Shown here piece after piece: positions 33,679 through 42,249 of a stretch of 64,000 nucleotides of DNA. The stretch comes from Caballeronia telluris. Lineage in GTDB: Bacteria > Pseudomonadota > Gammaproteobacteria > Burkholderiales > Burkholderiaceae. Location of the stretch: the NCBI RefSeq assembly GCF_001544495.1, contig NZ_FCNZ02000020.1, forward strand, positions 1-64,000, written 5' to 3'. A model generated the notes under the pieces. It did not search any database. It saw nothing but the letters and a program-made list of their open reading frames with translations, and had not been told where the DNA came from. Both the position numbers and the translations under genes were made by a program. The first letter of the stretch is position 1, and each line of letters begins with the position of its first letter.

Positions 33679-33728
33679 TTGCGGCGACGGGGCTGCCATC
33701 GCTAGAATCACTGTATGTATATACAGTA
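33679..33728 (+). promoter_or_regulatory. Promoter with LexA (SOS) box for the UdgX-family gene
   Basis: A -35-like TTGCGG (33679-33684), an 18-bp spacer and a -10-like TAGAAT (33703-33708) lead into CTGTATGTATATACAG (33711-33726). Including the flanking bases, the site matches 18 of 20 positions of the E. coli LexA consensus, with intact CTGT and ACAG arms. The box would cover the transcription start and lies 34 bp before the gene start. LexA repression and DNA-damage induction are strongly suggested. Confidence 0.85.
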
Positions 33729-33761
33729 TCTCGATCCGAACAACCCGCCTGTGACCCGCCG

Positions 33762-35228
33762 ATGAACAGCGTCGTCATCGAACCTTCGTTTGCCTCCTGG
33801 CGCAGCGCCGCGCGCGATCTCCTCGCGCGCGGCGTGTCGCCGGAAGGGCTGCTGTGGCGGGAGGCGTCGGAATCGGCGACGGTGTTCGGCACGCTCGACG
33901 AGTCCGCCGAACCGGGCGCGCCGCCGCCCGTGAAAATCGCGCGCGGCTTTCTGGAGCGGCTGGAAACGGCCGCGTGCGCTCGCGTGCGCGACCGCTGGCC
34001 GTTTCTCTACAAGGTACTCTGGCGCTGGACGCAGGGCGATCGCGCGGTCATTTCCCCCGACGATCCCGACGGCCGCCGTCTCAACCGGATGATCGAAGAC
34101 GTGCGCGCCGAAGAAGAGCGCATGCACAAGTTCCTGCGCTTCCGGCATCGCGATCCGTCGCTCGGGCCGCCCGAGTTCATCAGCTGGTTCGAGCCGGTGA
34201 ACGACCTGCTGGAGCACGCCGCGCTCGGTTTCGCGACGCGCATGGGCAGCGCCACCTGGATGATCGCGACCCCGCACGGCGCCGCGTTCTGGGACGGCGC
34301 GCTCTTACGCGTCGACCGCACGAGCGAGCCGGAGCCGAAACCGACCGAGCTGGCGTCGCCGGGCGAGGCGGTCAGCGGCGACGCGATCGAAGCGCTCTGG
34401 CTCGCGTACTACGAGAGCACGTTCGCGCCGGCCGTCGCCCACGCAGCGGAAATGGCGTCGCACATGCCGGTGCGCTACTGGAAGAGCCGGCCGGACGCGA
34501 AGAGCGATCCCACGCTGATCGCGCGCGCCGATCCCGCCACGCGCCGCGATCGCCGCGCGCGCAACGTGCCGCCGGAGATGGAAGTCGCGATCGACATGGA
34601 GCCGCTCGACGGGCCGTCGCTGAAGACGAAACCCGCCTCGCTCGACGGCTGCAAGCGCTGCGCGCTCTGGCGCAACGCGACGCAGCCGGTGCCGGGCGCC
34701 GGTCCCGCCGACGCGCGCATCATGCTGGTCGGCGAGCAGCCGGGCGATCAGGAAGACCTGGCGGGCCGGCCGTTCGTCGGGCCGGCGGGCAAGCTGCTCG
34801 ATCAGGCGATCGAGGAAGCGGGGCTTGCCCGCGAGTCGCTTTATCTGACCAACGCGCTCAAGCACTTCAAGTGGGAATCGCAGGGCAAGGAGCGCTTGCC
34901 GCAGCAGCCCGCCCAGCGCGAGCGCGAAGCCTGTCGCTACTGGCTCGACGAAGAACTGACGCGGATCGCGCCGAAGGTCGTCGTCGCGCTCGGGGCGACG
35001 GCGCTCAAGTCGCTGACGGGCCATCGCACGGCGCTCTCGGAGTATCTCGGCAAGACGATCGAGCATCGCGGACGGCTCATCGTGCCGACCTATCATCCGA
35101 CCTACGCGCTGCGCGTGATGGACCCGAAGATGCGCGACGAAGTGATCGGGACGATCGTCGAGGCGCTCGTGTTCGCGAGCCAGATCGCCGAGGGCACGGC
35201 CAGCGTGCGCACGCCGTTCAAGGCGTGA
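33762..35228 (+). CDS. UdgX-family uracil-DNA-binding protein fused to a TIGR03915/DUF4130 domain
   Basis: 488 residues from the ATG at 33762; the open frame upstream crosses the promoter and is rejected. Residues about 1-250 are the DUF4130 domain found in predicted DNA-repair proteins (WPFLYKVLWRW, MHKFLRFR, FISWFEPVNDLLEHAA, FMIAT-like strand). Residues about 285-488 are a UdgX-type uracil-DNA glycosylase domain: Fe-S cysteines C297 and C300 (CKRC), motif A GEQPGDQED at 324-332, NALKHFKW near 364, C391, and motif B HPTYALR at 445-451. The KRRIH motif, whose His forms the covalent bond to uracil in mycobacterial UdgX, reads KERLP at 376-380. Preceded by a LexA box. Probably a DNA-damage response protein. 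Confidence 0.9.
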   Translation: MNSVVIEPSFASWRSAARDLLARGVSPEGLLWREASESATVFGTLDESAEPGAPPPVKIARGFLERLETAACARVRDRWPFLYKVLWRWTQGDRAVISPDDPDGRRLNRMIEDVRAEEERMHKFLRFRHRDPSLGPPEFISWFEPVNDLLEHAALGFATRMGSATWMIATPHGAAFWDGALLRVDRTSEPEPKPTELASPGEAVSGDAIEALWLAYYESTFAPAVAHAAEMASHMPVRYWKSRPDAKSDPTLIARADPATRRDRRARNVPPEMEVAIDMEPLDGPSLKTKPASLDGCKRCALWRNATQPVPGAGPADARIMLVGEQPGDQEDLAGRPFVGPAGKLLDQAIEEAGLARESLYLTNALKHFKWESQGKERLPQQPAQREREACRYWLDEELTRIAPKVVVALGATALKSLTGHRTALSEYLGKTIEHRGRLIVPTYHPTYALRVMDPKMRDEVIGTIVEALVFASQIAEGTASVRTPFKA

Positions 35229-35336
35229 GCTTGTCCGGATGCTTCAGGTGCAACAGGACGTAACCTGCGTCAACGTTCTTGTAAGCGAGGCGTTAATACG
35301 ATCGTTACCGTCCGCTACCCGAGGCATACCGCTCAC

Positions 35337-35831
35337 ATGGCCGCCCTTCCGTTCTCCGAACTCCGTCAACAGAAACCCCGCGCCGCGCTCGTGCCGAAAT
35401 CGGCCGGACAACTCCGTCTGGAACGCGAGCGCATCGTCGCGCGCACCGGTTTCCTGCTCAACGCGACGATCGCGCTGGCGCTCGTCGGCCTCGCCGTGAT
35501 CCTGTGGCTGCCGTTCTCGCCGGTGCCGGGCGATTTCCGCTTCGGCGCGCAGGAAGTGCTGGGCGTCGCGGTGTTCGCCGGGTGCCTGTTCGTGCTCCAC
35601 GAGCGCGCCGAACTGATGCTCAAGCTCTACAACTTCGAACCCGTCGAGCAGACGACGCAAGGCGAACTGCGCGCGCTGCTGCATCGCGTGCCGGAAGGCG
35701 CGTCGTACCAGAGCGCGCTCGCCGCCGACAACCGAACTTTCGTGACCGGCGAAATCGACGCGATCCGCGAGCGCGCCGAAGCGTTCGTGCCGAAGATGTT
35801 GCCGGTGGATGAGGGGAATGGGGAGACCTGA
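35337..35831 (+). CDS. Hypothetical membrane protein with two helices
   Basis: 164 residues: a basic cytoplasmic N-terminal 35 residues, transmembrane helices at about 37-58 (TGFLLNATIALALVGLAVILWL) and 72-88 (EVLGVAVFAGCLFVLHE), then a soluble acidic tail (YNFEPVEQTTQGELRALLHRVPEGASYQSALAADNRTF...EAFVP). The family is not recognised. It is followed by a strong terminator. The stand-alone position, 108 bp after the SOS-regulated gene on the same strand, leaves possible read-through from it. Confidence 0.65.
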   Translation: MAALPFSELRQQKPRAALVPKSAGQLRLERERIVARTGFLLNATIALALVGLAVILWLPFSPVPGDFRFGAQEVLGVAVFAGCLFVLHERAELMLKLYNFEPVEQTTQGELRALLHRVPEGASYQSALAADNRTFVTGEIDAIRERAEAFVPKMLPVDEGNGET

Positions 35832-35864
35832 GCGCCGAATCGGACGCCGACCTTTCACCCACTG

Positions 35865-35906
35865 AAAGCCGCCGCCCCGCTCTCGCGGGCCGGCGGCTTT
35901 CGTTTT
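35865..35906 (+). terminator. Rho-independent terminator
   Basis: 10-bp stem AAAGCCGCCG/CGGCGGCTTT with a GC-rich 16-base loop, followed by CGTTTTCC, 34 bp after the preceding stop codon. Confidence 0.85.
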
Positions 35907-35988
35907 CCTGACCACGCCACTTGCCGCCCGGCGAGCCTGTTTATTGCTAATCCACGAATAACCCCGCATCCACGTGGAGAAAACCGCA

Positions 35989-38292
35989 ATGAGCAAGCTC
36001 CCGCGCATCGAGAAATACAGTCATCCGGCCGGCGGCTGGGGCTCCGCGAAAGCGGTTGCGTCGATCCTGTTGAAGGAGCACGTCGCCGTGAACGGCTCGC
36101 GCATCCTGATGCATCAGAACAAGCCCGACGGCTTCGCGTGCGTCAGTTGCTCGTGGGCCAAGCCCGCCGATCCCCATCTCTTCGAGTTCTGCGAAAACGG
36201 CGCGAAGGCGACCGCCTGGGAAGTCACGAGCAAGCGGGTAACGCCGGAATTCTTCCAGCATCACACGCTCGCCGCACTCGAAGCCTGGACCGACTTCGAA
36301 CTCGAATCGCAAGGGCGTCTCACCGAACCGATGCGCTACGACGCCGCCACCGACCGCTATCTGCCGATCCCCTGGCAGCAGGCCTTCGACGAAATCGGCG
36401 CGCAGTTGCGCGGCTTCGATCCGAAGCGCGTCGTGTTCTACGCGTCGGGTCGCGCGTCGCTCGAAACGTCGTACATGTACCAGCTCTTCGCGCGCATGTA
36501 CGGTACCAACAACCTGCCGGACAGCTCGAACATGTGCCACGAGAGCACGTCGGTGGCGCTTCCGGAGACGATCGGCGTGCCGGTCGGCACCGTCACGCTC
36601 GACGACTTCCAGCATACCGACTGCTTTTTCTTCTTCGGCCACAACACCGGCACCAACGCGCCGCGCATGCTGCACCCGCTTCAGGAGGCGCGGCAACGCC
36701 ACGCGCGCATCGTTACGTTCAATCCGATCAAGGAGCGCGGGCTCGTGTCGTTCGCGAATCCGCAGTCGCCCGGACAGATGCTCACGCCCGACGAAACCTG
36801 CATCAGCACGCAATACCATCAGGTGAAAATCGGCGGCGACATCGCGGCGGTCACCGGCATCTGCAAGGCGCTGATCGACGCCGACGACCGCGCGCAAAAA
36901 GAAGGCGCGCCGCGCGTGCTCGACGCCGCGTTCATCGCTGAGCACACGCACGGCTTCGACACGTTCGCCGACGCGATGCGCGCCGCGAACTGGCGCGACA
37001 TCGAAGTGGAAAGCGGCCTCACGCGCTCCGCGCTCGAAGCGGCCGCCACGGACTACGCGAAGTCGAAAGCCGTCATGATCCTGTACGGCATGGGCATCAC
37101 GCAGCATCGCGAAGGCGTGCTCGCCGTGCAGATGCTCACCAACCTGATGCTGCTTGGCGGCAACATCGGCAAGCCGGGCGCGGGCATCTGCCCGATTCGC
37201 GGACACTCGAACGTGCAGGGACAGCGCACGGTCGGCATCACGGAAAAGCCGTCGCTCGTGCCGCTCGACAAGCTCGCCGAGATGTACCGCTTCAACCCGC
37301 CGCGCGATGTCGGCATGACGACCGTCGATGCGTGCGAAGGCGTGCGCGACGGCACCGTCGACGCGTTCATCGGCCTCGGCGGCAACTTCGCGCGCGCGAC
37401 GCCCGACCACGGCGTGCTCGAACCCGCGTGGAAAAAGCTGCCGCTCACGGTGCAGATCGCGACGCACCTTAACCGCAGCCATCTGCTGCACGGGCGCGCG
37501 GCCTATCTGCTGCCGTGTCTCGGGCGCATCGAAGTCGACCGGCAGGCGGGCGGCGCGCAGATCGTCACCGTCGAGGACAGCACCGCGTGCATCCACGCGT
37601 CGCGCGGTTTCGCGGCGCCCGCGAGCGAGCATTTGCTGTCGGAGCCGGCGATCGTCGCGGGCCTCGCGAAAGCGACGCTCACGCCGCAAAGCGGTTCCGT
37701 CGACTGGGACGCATGGGTCGGCGACTATTCGCTCGTGCGCGATGCCATCGAGCGCACTTATCCCGATCAGTTCAAGGACTTCAACCAGCGCATGTCGCAG
37801 CCGGGCGGCTTCCACCGGCCGCTCGCCGCGGCGAAGCGCGAATGGAAGACCAAGACCGGCAAGGCGAATTTCATCACGCCGCCGGACGCGAGCGAGGACC
37901 CCGACATGTCGTTCGAGGGCGAGCGCACGCTGCGCCTCATGACCACGCGCGGCGACAGCCAGTTCAACACGACGGTTTATTCCCTTGACGATCGCTTTCG
38001 CGGTGTCTTCAATACCCGACAGGTGTTGCTGATGAATCGCGCCGACATGACGCGCCTCGGCCTCACGGAAGACGAAGCCGTGACGGTCGCGACGGTCTCG
38101 AACGACGGCGTCGAGCGAAAGGTCGACGGTTTGCGGGTTCACGCATTCGACATCCCGGCGGGCTGTGCGATGAGCTATTACCCCGAGTGCAACCCGCTGA
38201 TTCCGCTCGCGCATCACGCGAAGCGCGCCAAGGTGCCGGCGGGCAAGGCGGTTCCGGTGACCGTCCGGGCGATGGCGCGGTCGTCATCGTGA
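35989..38292 (+). CDS. ydeP: FdhF/YdeP-family molybdopterin oxidoreductase
   Basis: 767 residues from the ATG at 35989, with GGAG at 35976-35979; a GTG at 35974 would cover that site. The molybdopterin-dependent oxidoreductase core follows the YdeP pattern: N-terminal GFACVSCSWAKP (two Cys of a probable Fe-S site), VVFYASGRASLETSYMYQLFARMYGTNN, then DSSNMCHESTSVALPETIG with a Cys where the Mo ligand is expected. GKPGAGICPIRGHSNVQGQRT is near 405, and the C-terminal molybdopterin dinucleotide-binding domain begins TTRGDSQFNTTVYSLDDRFRG near 645. No Tat signal, so it is cytoplasmic. E. coli YdeP is linked to acid resistance; the true substrate is unknown. No fdhD-like partner is adjacent. Confidence 0.88.
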   Translation: MSKLPRIEKYSHPAGGWGSAKAVASILLKEHVAVNGSRILMHQNKPDGFACVSCSWAKPADPHLFEFCENGAKATAWEVTSKRVTPEFFQHHTLAALEAWTDFELESQGRLTEPMRYDAATDRYLPIPWQQAFDEIGAQLRGFDPKRVVFYASGRASLETSYMYQLFARMYGTNNLPDSSNMCHESTSVALPETIGVPVGTVTLDDFQHTDCFFFFGHNTGTNAPRMLHPLQEARQRHARIVTFNPIKERGLVSFANPQSPGQMLTPDETCISTQYHQVKIGGDIAAVTGICKALIDADDRAQKEGAPRVLDAAFIAEHTHGFDTFADAMRAANWRDIEVESGLTRSALEAAATDYAKSKAVMILYGMGITQHREGVLAVQMLTNLMLLGGNIGKPGAGICPIRGHSNVQGQRTVGITEKPSLVPLDKLAEMYRFNPPRDVGMTTVDACEGVRDGTVDAFIGLGGNFARATPDHGVLEPAWKKLPLTVQIATHLNRSHLLHGRAAYLLPCLGRIEVDRQAGGAQIVTVEDSTACIHASRGFAAPASEHLLSEPAIVAGLAKATLTPQSGSVDWDAWVGDYSLVRDAIERTYPDQFKDFNQRMSQPGGFHRPLAAAKREWKTKTGKANFITPPDASEDPDMSFEGERTLRLMTTRGDSQFNTTVYSLDDRFRGVFNTRQVLLMNRADMTRLGLTEDEAVTVATVSNDGVERKVDGLRVHAFDIPAGCAMSYYPECNPLIPLAHHAKRAKVPAGKAVPVTVRAMARSSS

Positions 38293-38415
38293 GCCGGACG
38301 CCGTGCGCGCCCGAAGCAGGCGGCGGGCACGACACGTGCTGAGGCAATCGGCTGCCCGAGGCGACGCGCGACGTCCCCGGGCGGTCCCAACCGTCACTCC
38401 AGAGCAGGAGCCACG

Positions 38416-39006
38416 ATGCGATCCCGTTCCCTCAACGCGCTGTCCGACAATCTCGCCCTGATGCCCGACGCCCCCGCCGCCCCCCGCGCCCGCGCGCGCT
38501 CGCCCGCGCGGCCCGACGTCGATTACGACGAACTCGTGACGTTCCACGGCCTCGAACGAGAGCGGCTCGTGCTGATCCATCCCGGCAGCCACGGCGCCAC
38601 GCCCGCGTGGCCCGTCGAGCGTTATGCGGAAGTTGCGGACCAGCTGGGCGCCGACGGCTGGCAGATCGCGATCGTCGGCGATACGCTCGAACCCGAGCGT
38701 ACCGGCGCCGTGCTCGGCGCGATGCAGACGGCGGCGCTCTTTCTGGCCGGCACGATGTCCCCGCAAACGCTGACGCGGCTGATCGGCGATGCGCGCCTCG
38801 TTCTCTCCGACGACGCCGCGACGCCCTCGCCCGTGGCGGCGGCACGCGCGCTCGGCACGCCGCTGATCGCGCTGGAAGAACATCACGGCGAGGCGACGAG
38901 CGAAGCGGTCGCGATCGAAGCCCGCGCCGCGCTCGCGCGCGAGGACAGCGCGCACCCGGGCGACCCTTTCACGCTGCACACCCCGGCGCTGCACGACGCG
39001 GCCTAG
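38416..39006 (+). CDS. GT9-like (heptosyltransferase C-terminal domain) protein
   Basis: 196 residues, with GCAGGAG before the ATG. After a disordered Pro/Arg-rich N-terminal 40 residues comes a single Rossmann-like domain similar to the C-terminal half of family 9 glycosyltransferases: LVLIHPGSHGATPAWPVERYAEVADQLGADGWQIAIVGDT, then AALFLAGTMSPQTLTRLIGDARLVLSDDAA. The N-terminal (acceptor) half of GT9 is missing, so it may be a domain remnant or a stand-alone binding protein. It follows the molybdoenzyme by 123 bp on the same strand. Confidence 0.6.
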   Translation: MRSRSLNALSDNLALMPDAPAAPRARARSPARPDVDYDELVTFHGLERERLVLIHPGSHGATPAWPVERYAEVADQLGADGWQIAIVGDTLEPERTGAVLGAMQTAALFLAGTMSPQTLTRLIGDARLVLSDDAATPSPVAAARALGTPLIALEEHHGEATSEAVAIEARAALAREDSAHPGDPFTLHTPALHDAA

Positions 39007-39045
39007 CGCCGGCCAGCGCCTTTTCCACCCAACGAGTGCGAGACC

Positions 39046-39198
39046 ATGACCTTCGAGATGCAGACTACTCCCGTTCCGGACCCGATCGCCGATCCGAACC
39101 GCGACCCTGAAGCCGACCCGCTCACGCCGTCTTCGCCCGGCCATCGCCCGGACGAGCCGCAGCACCCCGACGCCCCGCCCGACAAGGACCCGATCTAA
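39046..39198 (+). CDS. Pro/Asp-rich small hypothetical protein, 50 aa
   Basis: 50 residues from the ATG at 39046, with a weak GAG upstream. The composition is extreme: mainly Pro, Asp, Glu, Thr (PVPDPIADPNRDPEADPLTP ... DKDPI), so very acidic and disordered. Short proteins of this composition occur in Burkholderia genomes. An antisense Gly/Ser frame covers the same bases and is its mirror image. Moderate confidence that it is expressed; function unknown. Confidence 0.45.
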   Translation: MTFEMQTTPVPDPIADPNRDPEADPLTPSSPGHRPDEPQHPDAPPDKDPI

Positions 39199-39351
39199 CC
39201 GCGCGATTTCGCGCCAAATCGGACGAAGATATCCCGCCGCAACGCCCGCTAGGGGTTTCCCCGCCCCTACATCCGCGCCGCCGTTTGCCGTAATGCCCTC
39301 ATGCGCGGCGGCATTTCGCCGCGCCCCGGACAATGAGGCGGCTCGCGGAAC

Positions 39352-40902
39352 ATGAACAAACTGACGTTGAATCAAAAGCTCAGCTCGATGATCGCCGTGC
39401 TGTGGATCGGCCTGATCGCCATCGGGATCATCGGCGCGTGGCAGAACCGCGCGTCGATGATCGAAGACCGGCGCGACCAGCTGACGACACTGATCGGCCA
39501 GGCGCACAGCGTGGCCTCGCATTTCCAGACGCTCGCGGCGAACCGCGCGATCACCGAGGACGAAGCGAAGAAGAAGGCCCTCGAAGTGATCGCCTCGATG
39601 CGCTACGGCGCCGACGGCTACATCTCGATCAACGATTCGCATCCGACCATCGTGATGCATCCGATCAAATCGGCGATGAACGGCCAGGACGTCTCGAATT
39701 TCGCCGATCCGCAAGGCACGAAGCTCTTCGTCGAGATCGTGAAGGCGGGCAATCACGAGAAAGGCGGCTTCGTGAATTACCTCTGGCCGAAGCCGGGCTA
39801 CGACCAACCGGTCGCGAAGATGAGCTACTCGCAGCGCTTCGCGCCGTGGGACTGGTATCTCGTCACCGGCATGTACATGGACGACGTGCAGGCCGCGTTC
39901 TACGCGAGCGCGCTGCGCTGGCTCGGGATCACGGCGCTGCTCGGCGTGCTCGCGACCGTCGCGATGCTGCTGGTGCTGAAGAGCATCAAGCGCAATCTCG
40001 GCGGCGATCTCGAACTCGCGGTGAGCGCGGCGCACCGCATCGCGCGCGGCGACCTGACGACGCCGGTTCATGTCCACGAGAAGGACACGTCGAGCCTGCT
40101 CTACGCGCTTTCGTCGATGCAAAGCGGTCTGGTCGAGACGGTTTCGCGCGTTCGCAACGGCACGGAGAACATCAACGTCGGCGCGTCGGAAATCGCGGCG
40201 GGCAACACGGACCTGTCGCAGCGCACCGAGCAGCAGGCCGCCGCGCTGGTCGAAACCGCGTCGAGCATGGACGAGATGACGGCGAACGTGAAGCAGAACG
40301 CCGACAGCGCCACGCAGGCCGCGCGCCTCGCCGAGCAGGCGGCGGACGTCGCAACGCGCGGCAGCAGCGTGGTCGCCGACGTGATCCACACGATGACGCG
40401 CATTACCGACAGTTCGAAACAGATCGGCGATATTATCGGCGTGATCGACGGCATTGCGTTCCAGACGAACATCCTGGCGCTCAACGCGGCGGTCGAAGCG
40501 GCGCGCGCCGGTGAACAAGGACGCGGCTTCGCGGTCGTCGCGGCGGAAGTGCGCAGCCTCGCGCAACGTTCGGCGACGGCGGCGAAGGAAATCAAGGCGT
40601 TGATCGAAACATCCACCCAGACGGTCGAAGAAGGCGCCTCGCTCGTGACGAACGCCGGATCGACGATGGGCGAAATCGTGCAGTCGGTGCGCCGCGTCAA
40701 CGAAATCCTCGACGAGATCAGCCATGCGTCGCGCGAGCAGAGCGCCGGCATCGAGCAGGTGAACCGCGCGGTCGTCGAGATGGATCAGGTCACGCAGCAG
40801 AACGCCGCGCTCGTCGAAGAAGCGGCGGCCGCCGCCCATTCGCTGAAGGATCAGGTCGACGTGCTGCGCGACGCGATCGAAAGTTTCTCGCTGCCGGCCT
40901 GA
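39352..40902 (+). CDS. Methyl-accepting chemotaxis protein with Cache sensor
   Basis: 516 residues. Transmembrane helix 1 is at about 11-30; a periplasmic single-Cache domain at about 32-185 has GADGYISINDSHPTIVMHPIKSAMNGQDV and WDWYLVTGMYMDDV; transmembrane helix 2 is at 190-210; HAMP follows to about 265. The signalling domain has the conserved hairpin tip IIGVIDGIAFQTNILALNAAVEAARAGEQGRGFAVVAAEVRSLAQRS near 360-410. No CheR-binding pentapeptide is at the C-terminus (ends FSLPA). It feeds a CheA-CheW array encoded elsewhere. Cache receptors of this type often sense small organic acids. Confidence 0.93.
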   Translation: MNKLTLNQKLSSMIAVLWIGLIAIGIIGAWQNRASMIEDRRDQLTTLIGQAHSVASHFQTLAANRAITEDEAKKKALEVIASMRYGADGYISINDSHPTIVMHPIKSAMNGQDVSNFADPQGTKLFVEIVKAGNHEKGGFVNYLWPKPGYDQPVAKMSYSQRFAPWDWYLVTGMYMDDVQAAFYASALRWLGITALLGVLATVAMLLVLKSIKRNLGGDLELAVSAAHRIARGDLTTPVHVHEKDTSSLLYALSSMQSGLVETVSRVRNGTENINVGASEIAAGNTDLSQRTEQQAAALVETASSMDEMTANVKQNADSATQAARLAEQAADVATRGSSVVADVIHTMTRITDSSKQIGDIIGVIDGIAFQTNILALNAAVEAARAGEQGRGFAVVAAEVRSLAQRSATAAKEIKALIETSTQTVEEGASLVTNAGSTMGEIVQSVRRVNEILDEISHASREQSAGIEQVNRAVVEMDQVTQQNAALVEEAAAAAHSLKDQVDVLRDAIESFSLPA

Positions 40903-40916
40903 GCGCTGCGCGGGAC

Positions 40917-40948
40917 ATGCGCATGACGCCTTCGAGCGTTATGCGCAT
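40917..40948. terminator. Hairpin between convergent genes
   Basis: 13-bp stem (40917-40929 with 40936-40948, one G-T wobble) and a CTTCGA loop between the stops of the chemoreceptor and the M20 gene, followed by AAAGTTTAT. Placement suits a bidirectional terminator. Confidence 0.6.
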
Positions 40949-40962
40949 AAAGTTTATAAAAG

Positions 40963-42153
40963 TTATTGCGCGAGAAACTTTTCGACGAGGCGCGTCCAGT
41001 AGGCCGCGCCGATCGGCAGGTTGGCATCGTTGAAATCGTAGTGCGGGTTGTGGACCATGCAGCCGTCCTCGCCCGCGCCGTTACCGATGCGCAGGAACGA
41101 GCCCGGACGCTCGTGCAGCATGAACGCGAAGTCTTCGCTGCCCATCAGGATGTCCGCGTTCGCGAGGACGTTCTCCTCCCCGACCAGTTCGCGCGCCACT
41201 TGCGTCGCGAACTCGGTTTCCGCGTCCGTGTTCACGACGACCGGATAGCCCTCTTCGTAAGCCACCACCGCCGTCGCGCCGTAGCTCGCGACCTGCGCCT
41301 GCACCAGTTCCGCGATGCGGCGCTTGAGCAGCGCGCGGACGTCCTCGCTGAACGAGCGCACACTCAGTTCCAGCTTCGCCGAATTCGAGATGACGTTGTT
41401 CGCCGTGCCCGCGTGCATCGAGCCGACCGTCACCACGGCCGGCTGCGACGGATCGACATTGCGCGCGACGATCGTCTGCAACGCCATCACGACGCTCGAC
41501 GCCACCACGACCGGATCGACCGTCAGATGCGGACGCGCCGCATGGCCGCCGACGCCTTCGATCGTGATCGTCACCTTGTCGCCCGCGGCCATGAACGCGC
41601 CCTTGCGGAACAGGAACGTGCCCGGCGGCATGCCCGGATGGTTGTGCACGCCGAACACGGAGTCGCACGGGAAGCGGTCGAAGAGGCCGTCCGCGATCAT
41701 CTTCTGCGCGCCGCTCGGCACGCCGTATTCCTCGGCGGGCTGGAAATACAGATGCACCGTGCCGCTGAAACGCCGCGTGCGCGCGAGGTGGCGGGCGGCG
41801 CCGAGCAGCATCGTCGTGTGGCCGTCGTGGCCGCACGCGTGCATCTTGCCGTGCGTCGCGCTGGCGTACGGCTTGCCCGTCTGCTCGACGATCGGCAGCG
41901 CGTCCATGTCCGCGCGCAGGCCGATGCTGCGCGTGCCCTCGCCCACTTTCAGCGTGCCGACGACGCCCGTCTCGCCGACGCCGCGCGTCACCTGCCAGCC
42001 CCATTGCTCGAGCTTTTCCGCGACGAGCGCGGCGGTTTGCAGTTCTTCGTAGGCGAGTTCGGGATGCTGGTGGATGTGGTGGCGGATGTCGCGCAGGGCG
42101 GGGACGTCGTCGGCGAGGTCGGCGATTTCGGTGAAGCGGGAAGCAAGAGTCAT
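40963..42153 (-). CDS. M20-family amidohydrolase (hippurate hydrolase/aminoacylase type)
   Basis: 396 residues from the ATG at 42153; a TTG at 42219 in frame would add 22 residues. M20 metal and catalytic residues: RHHIHQHPELAYEE near 24, LRADMDALP near 78, MHACGHDGHTTMLLGAARHL near 100-120, and the catalytic Glu in YFQPAEEYGVPSGAQKM near 137. The dimerisation domain has GVGGHAARPHLTVDPV near 195. A C-terminal GSEDFAFMLHERPGSFLRIGNG completes the set. It hydrolyses N-acyl amino acids such as hippurate in the cytoplasm; substrate not determined. It lies downstream of the MocR-type regulator on the same strand. Confidence 0.9.
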   Translation of the reverse strand: MTLASRFTEIADLADDVPALRDIRHHIHQHPELAYEELQTAALVAEKLEQWGWQVTRGVGETGVVGTLKVGEGTRSIGLRADMDALPIVEQTGKPYASATHGKMHACGHDGHTTMLLGAARHLARTRRFSGTVHLYFQPAEEYGVPSGAQKMIADGLFDRFPCDSVFGVHNHPGMPPGTFLFRKGAFMAAGDKVTITIEGVGGHAARPHLTVDPVVVASSVVMALQTIVARNVDPSQPAVVTVGSMHAGTANNVISNSAKLELSVRSFSEDVRALLKRRIAELVQAQVASYGATAVVAYEEGYPVVVNTDAETEFATQVARELVGEENVLANADILMGSEDFAFMLHERPGSFLRIGNGAGEDGCMVHNPHYDFNDANLPIGAAYWTRLVEKFLAQ

Positions 42154-42249
42154 CGGGAGGAAACCTTTTTTGTCGGAGTCGGTGCGGCGGATTGTCGGCG
42201 CGAAGCGCACATGATCCAACAGACGGAATTTCCGCGCCAGTCGTCATAC

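Noticed and set aside
33486..33761. Upstream extension of the UdgX-family frame
   Set aside because: It crosses a clear promoter and LexA box; the family's normal N-terminus starts at 33762.
35947..38217. 756-codon minus-strand open frame
   Set aside because: Mirror frame of the YdeP-like molybdoenzyme; no recognisable protein features.
38284..40839. 851-codon minus-strand open frame
   Set aside because: Covers three unrelated plus-strand genes antisense; Arg/Asp/His-rich nonsense sequence.
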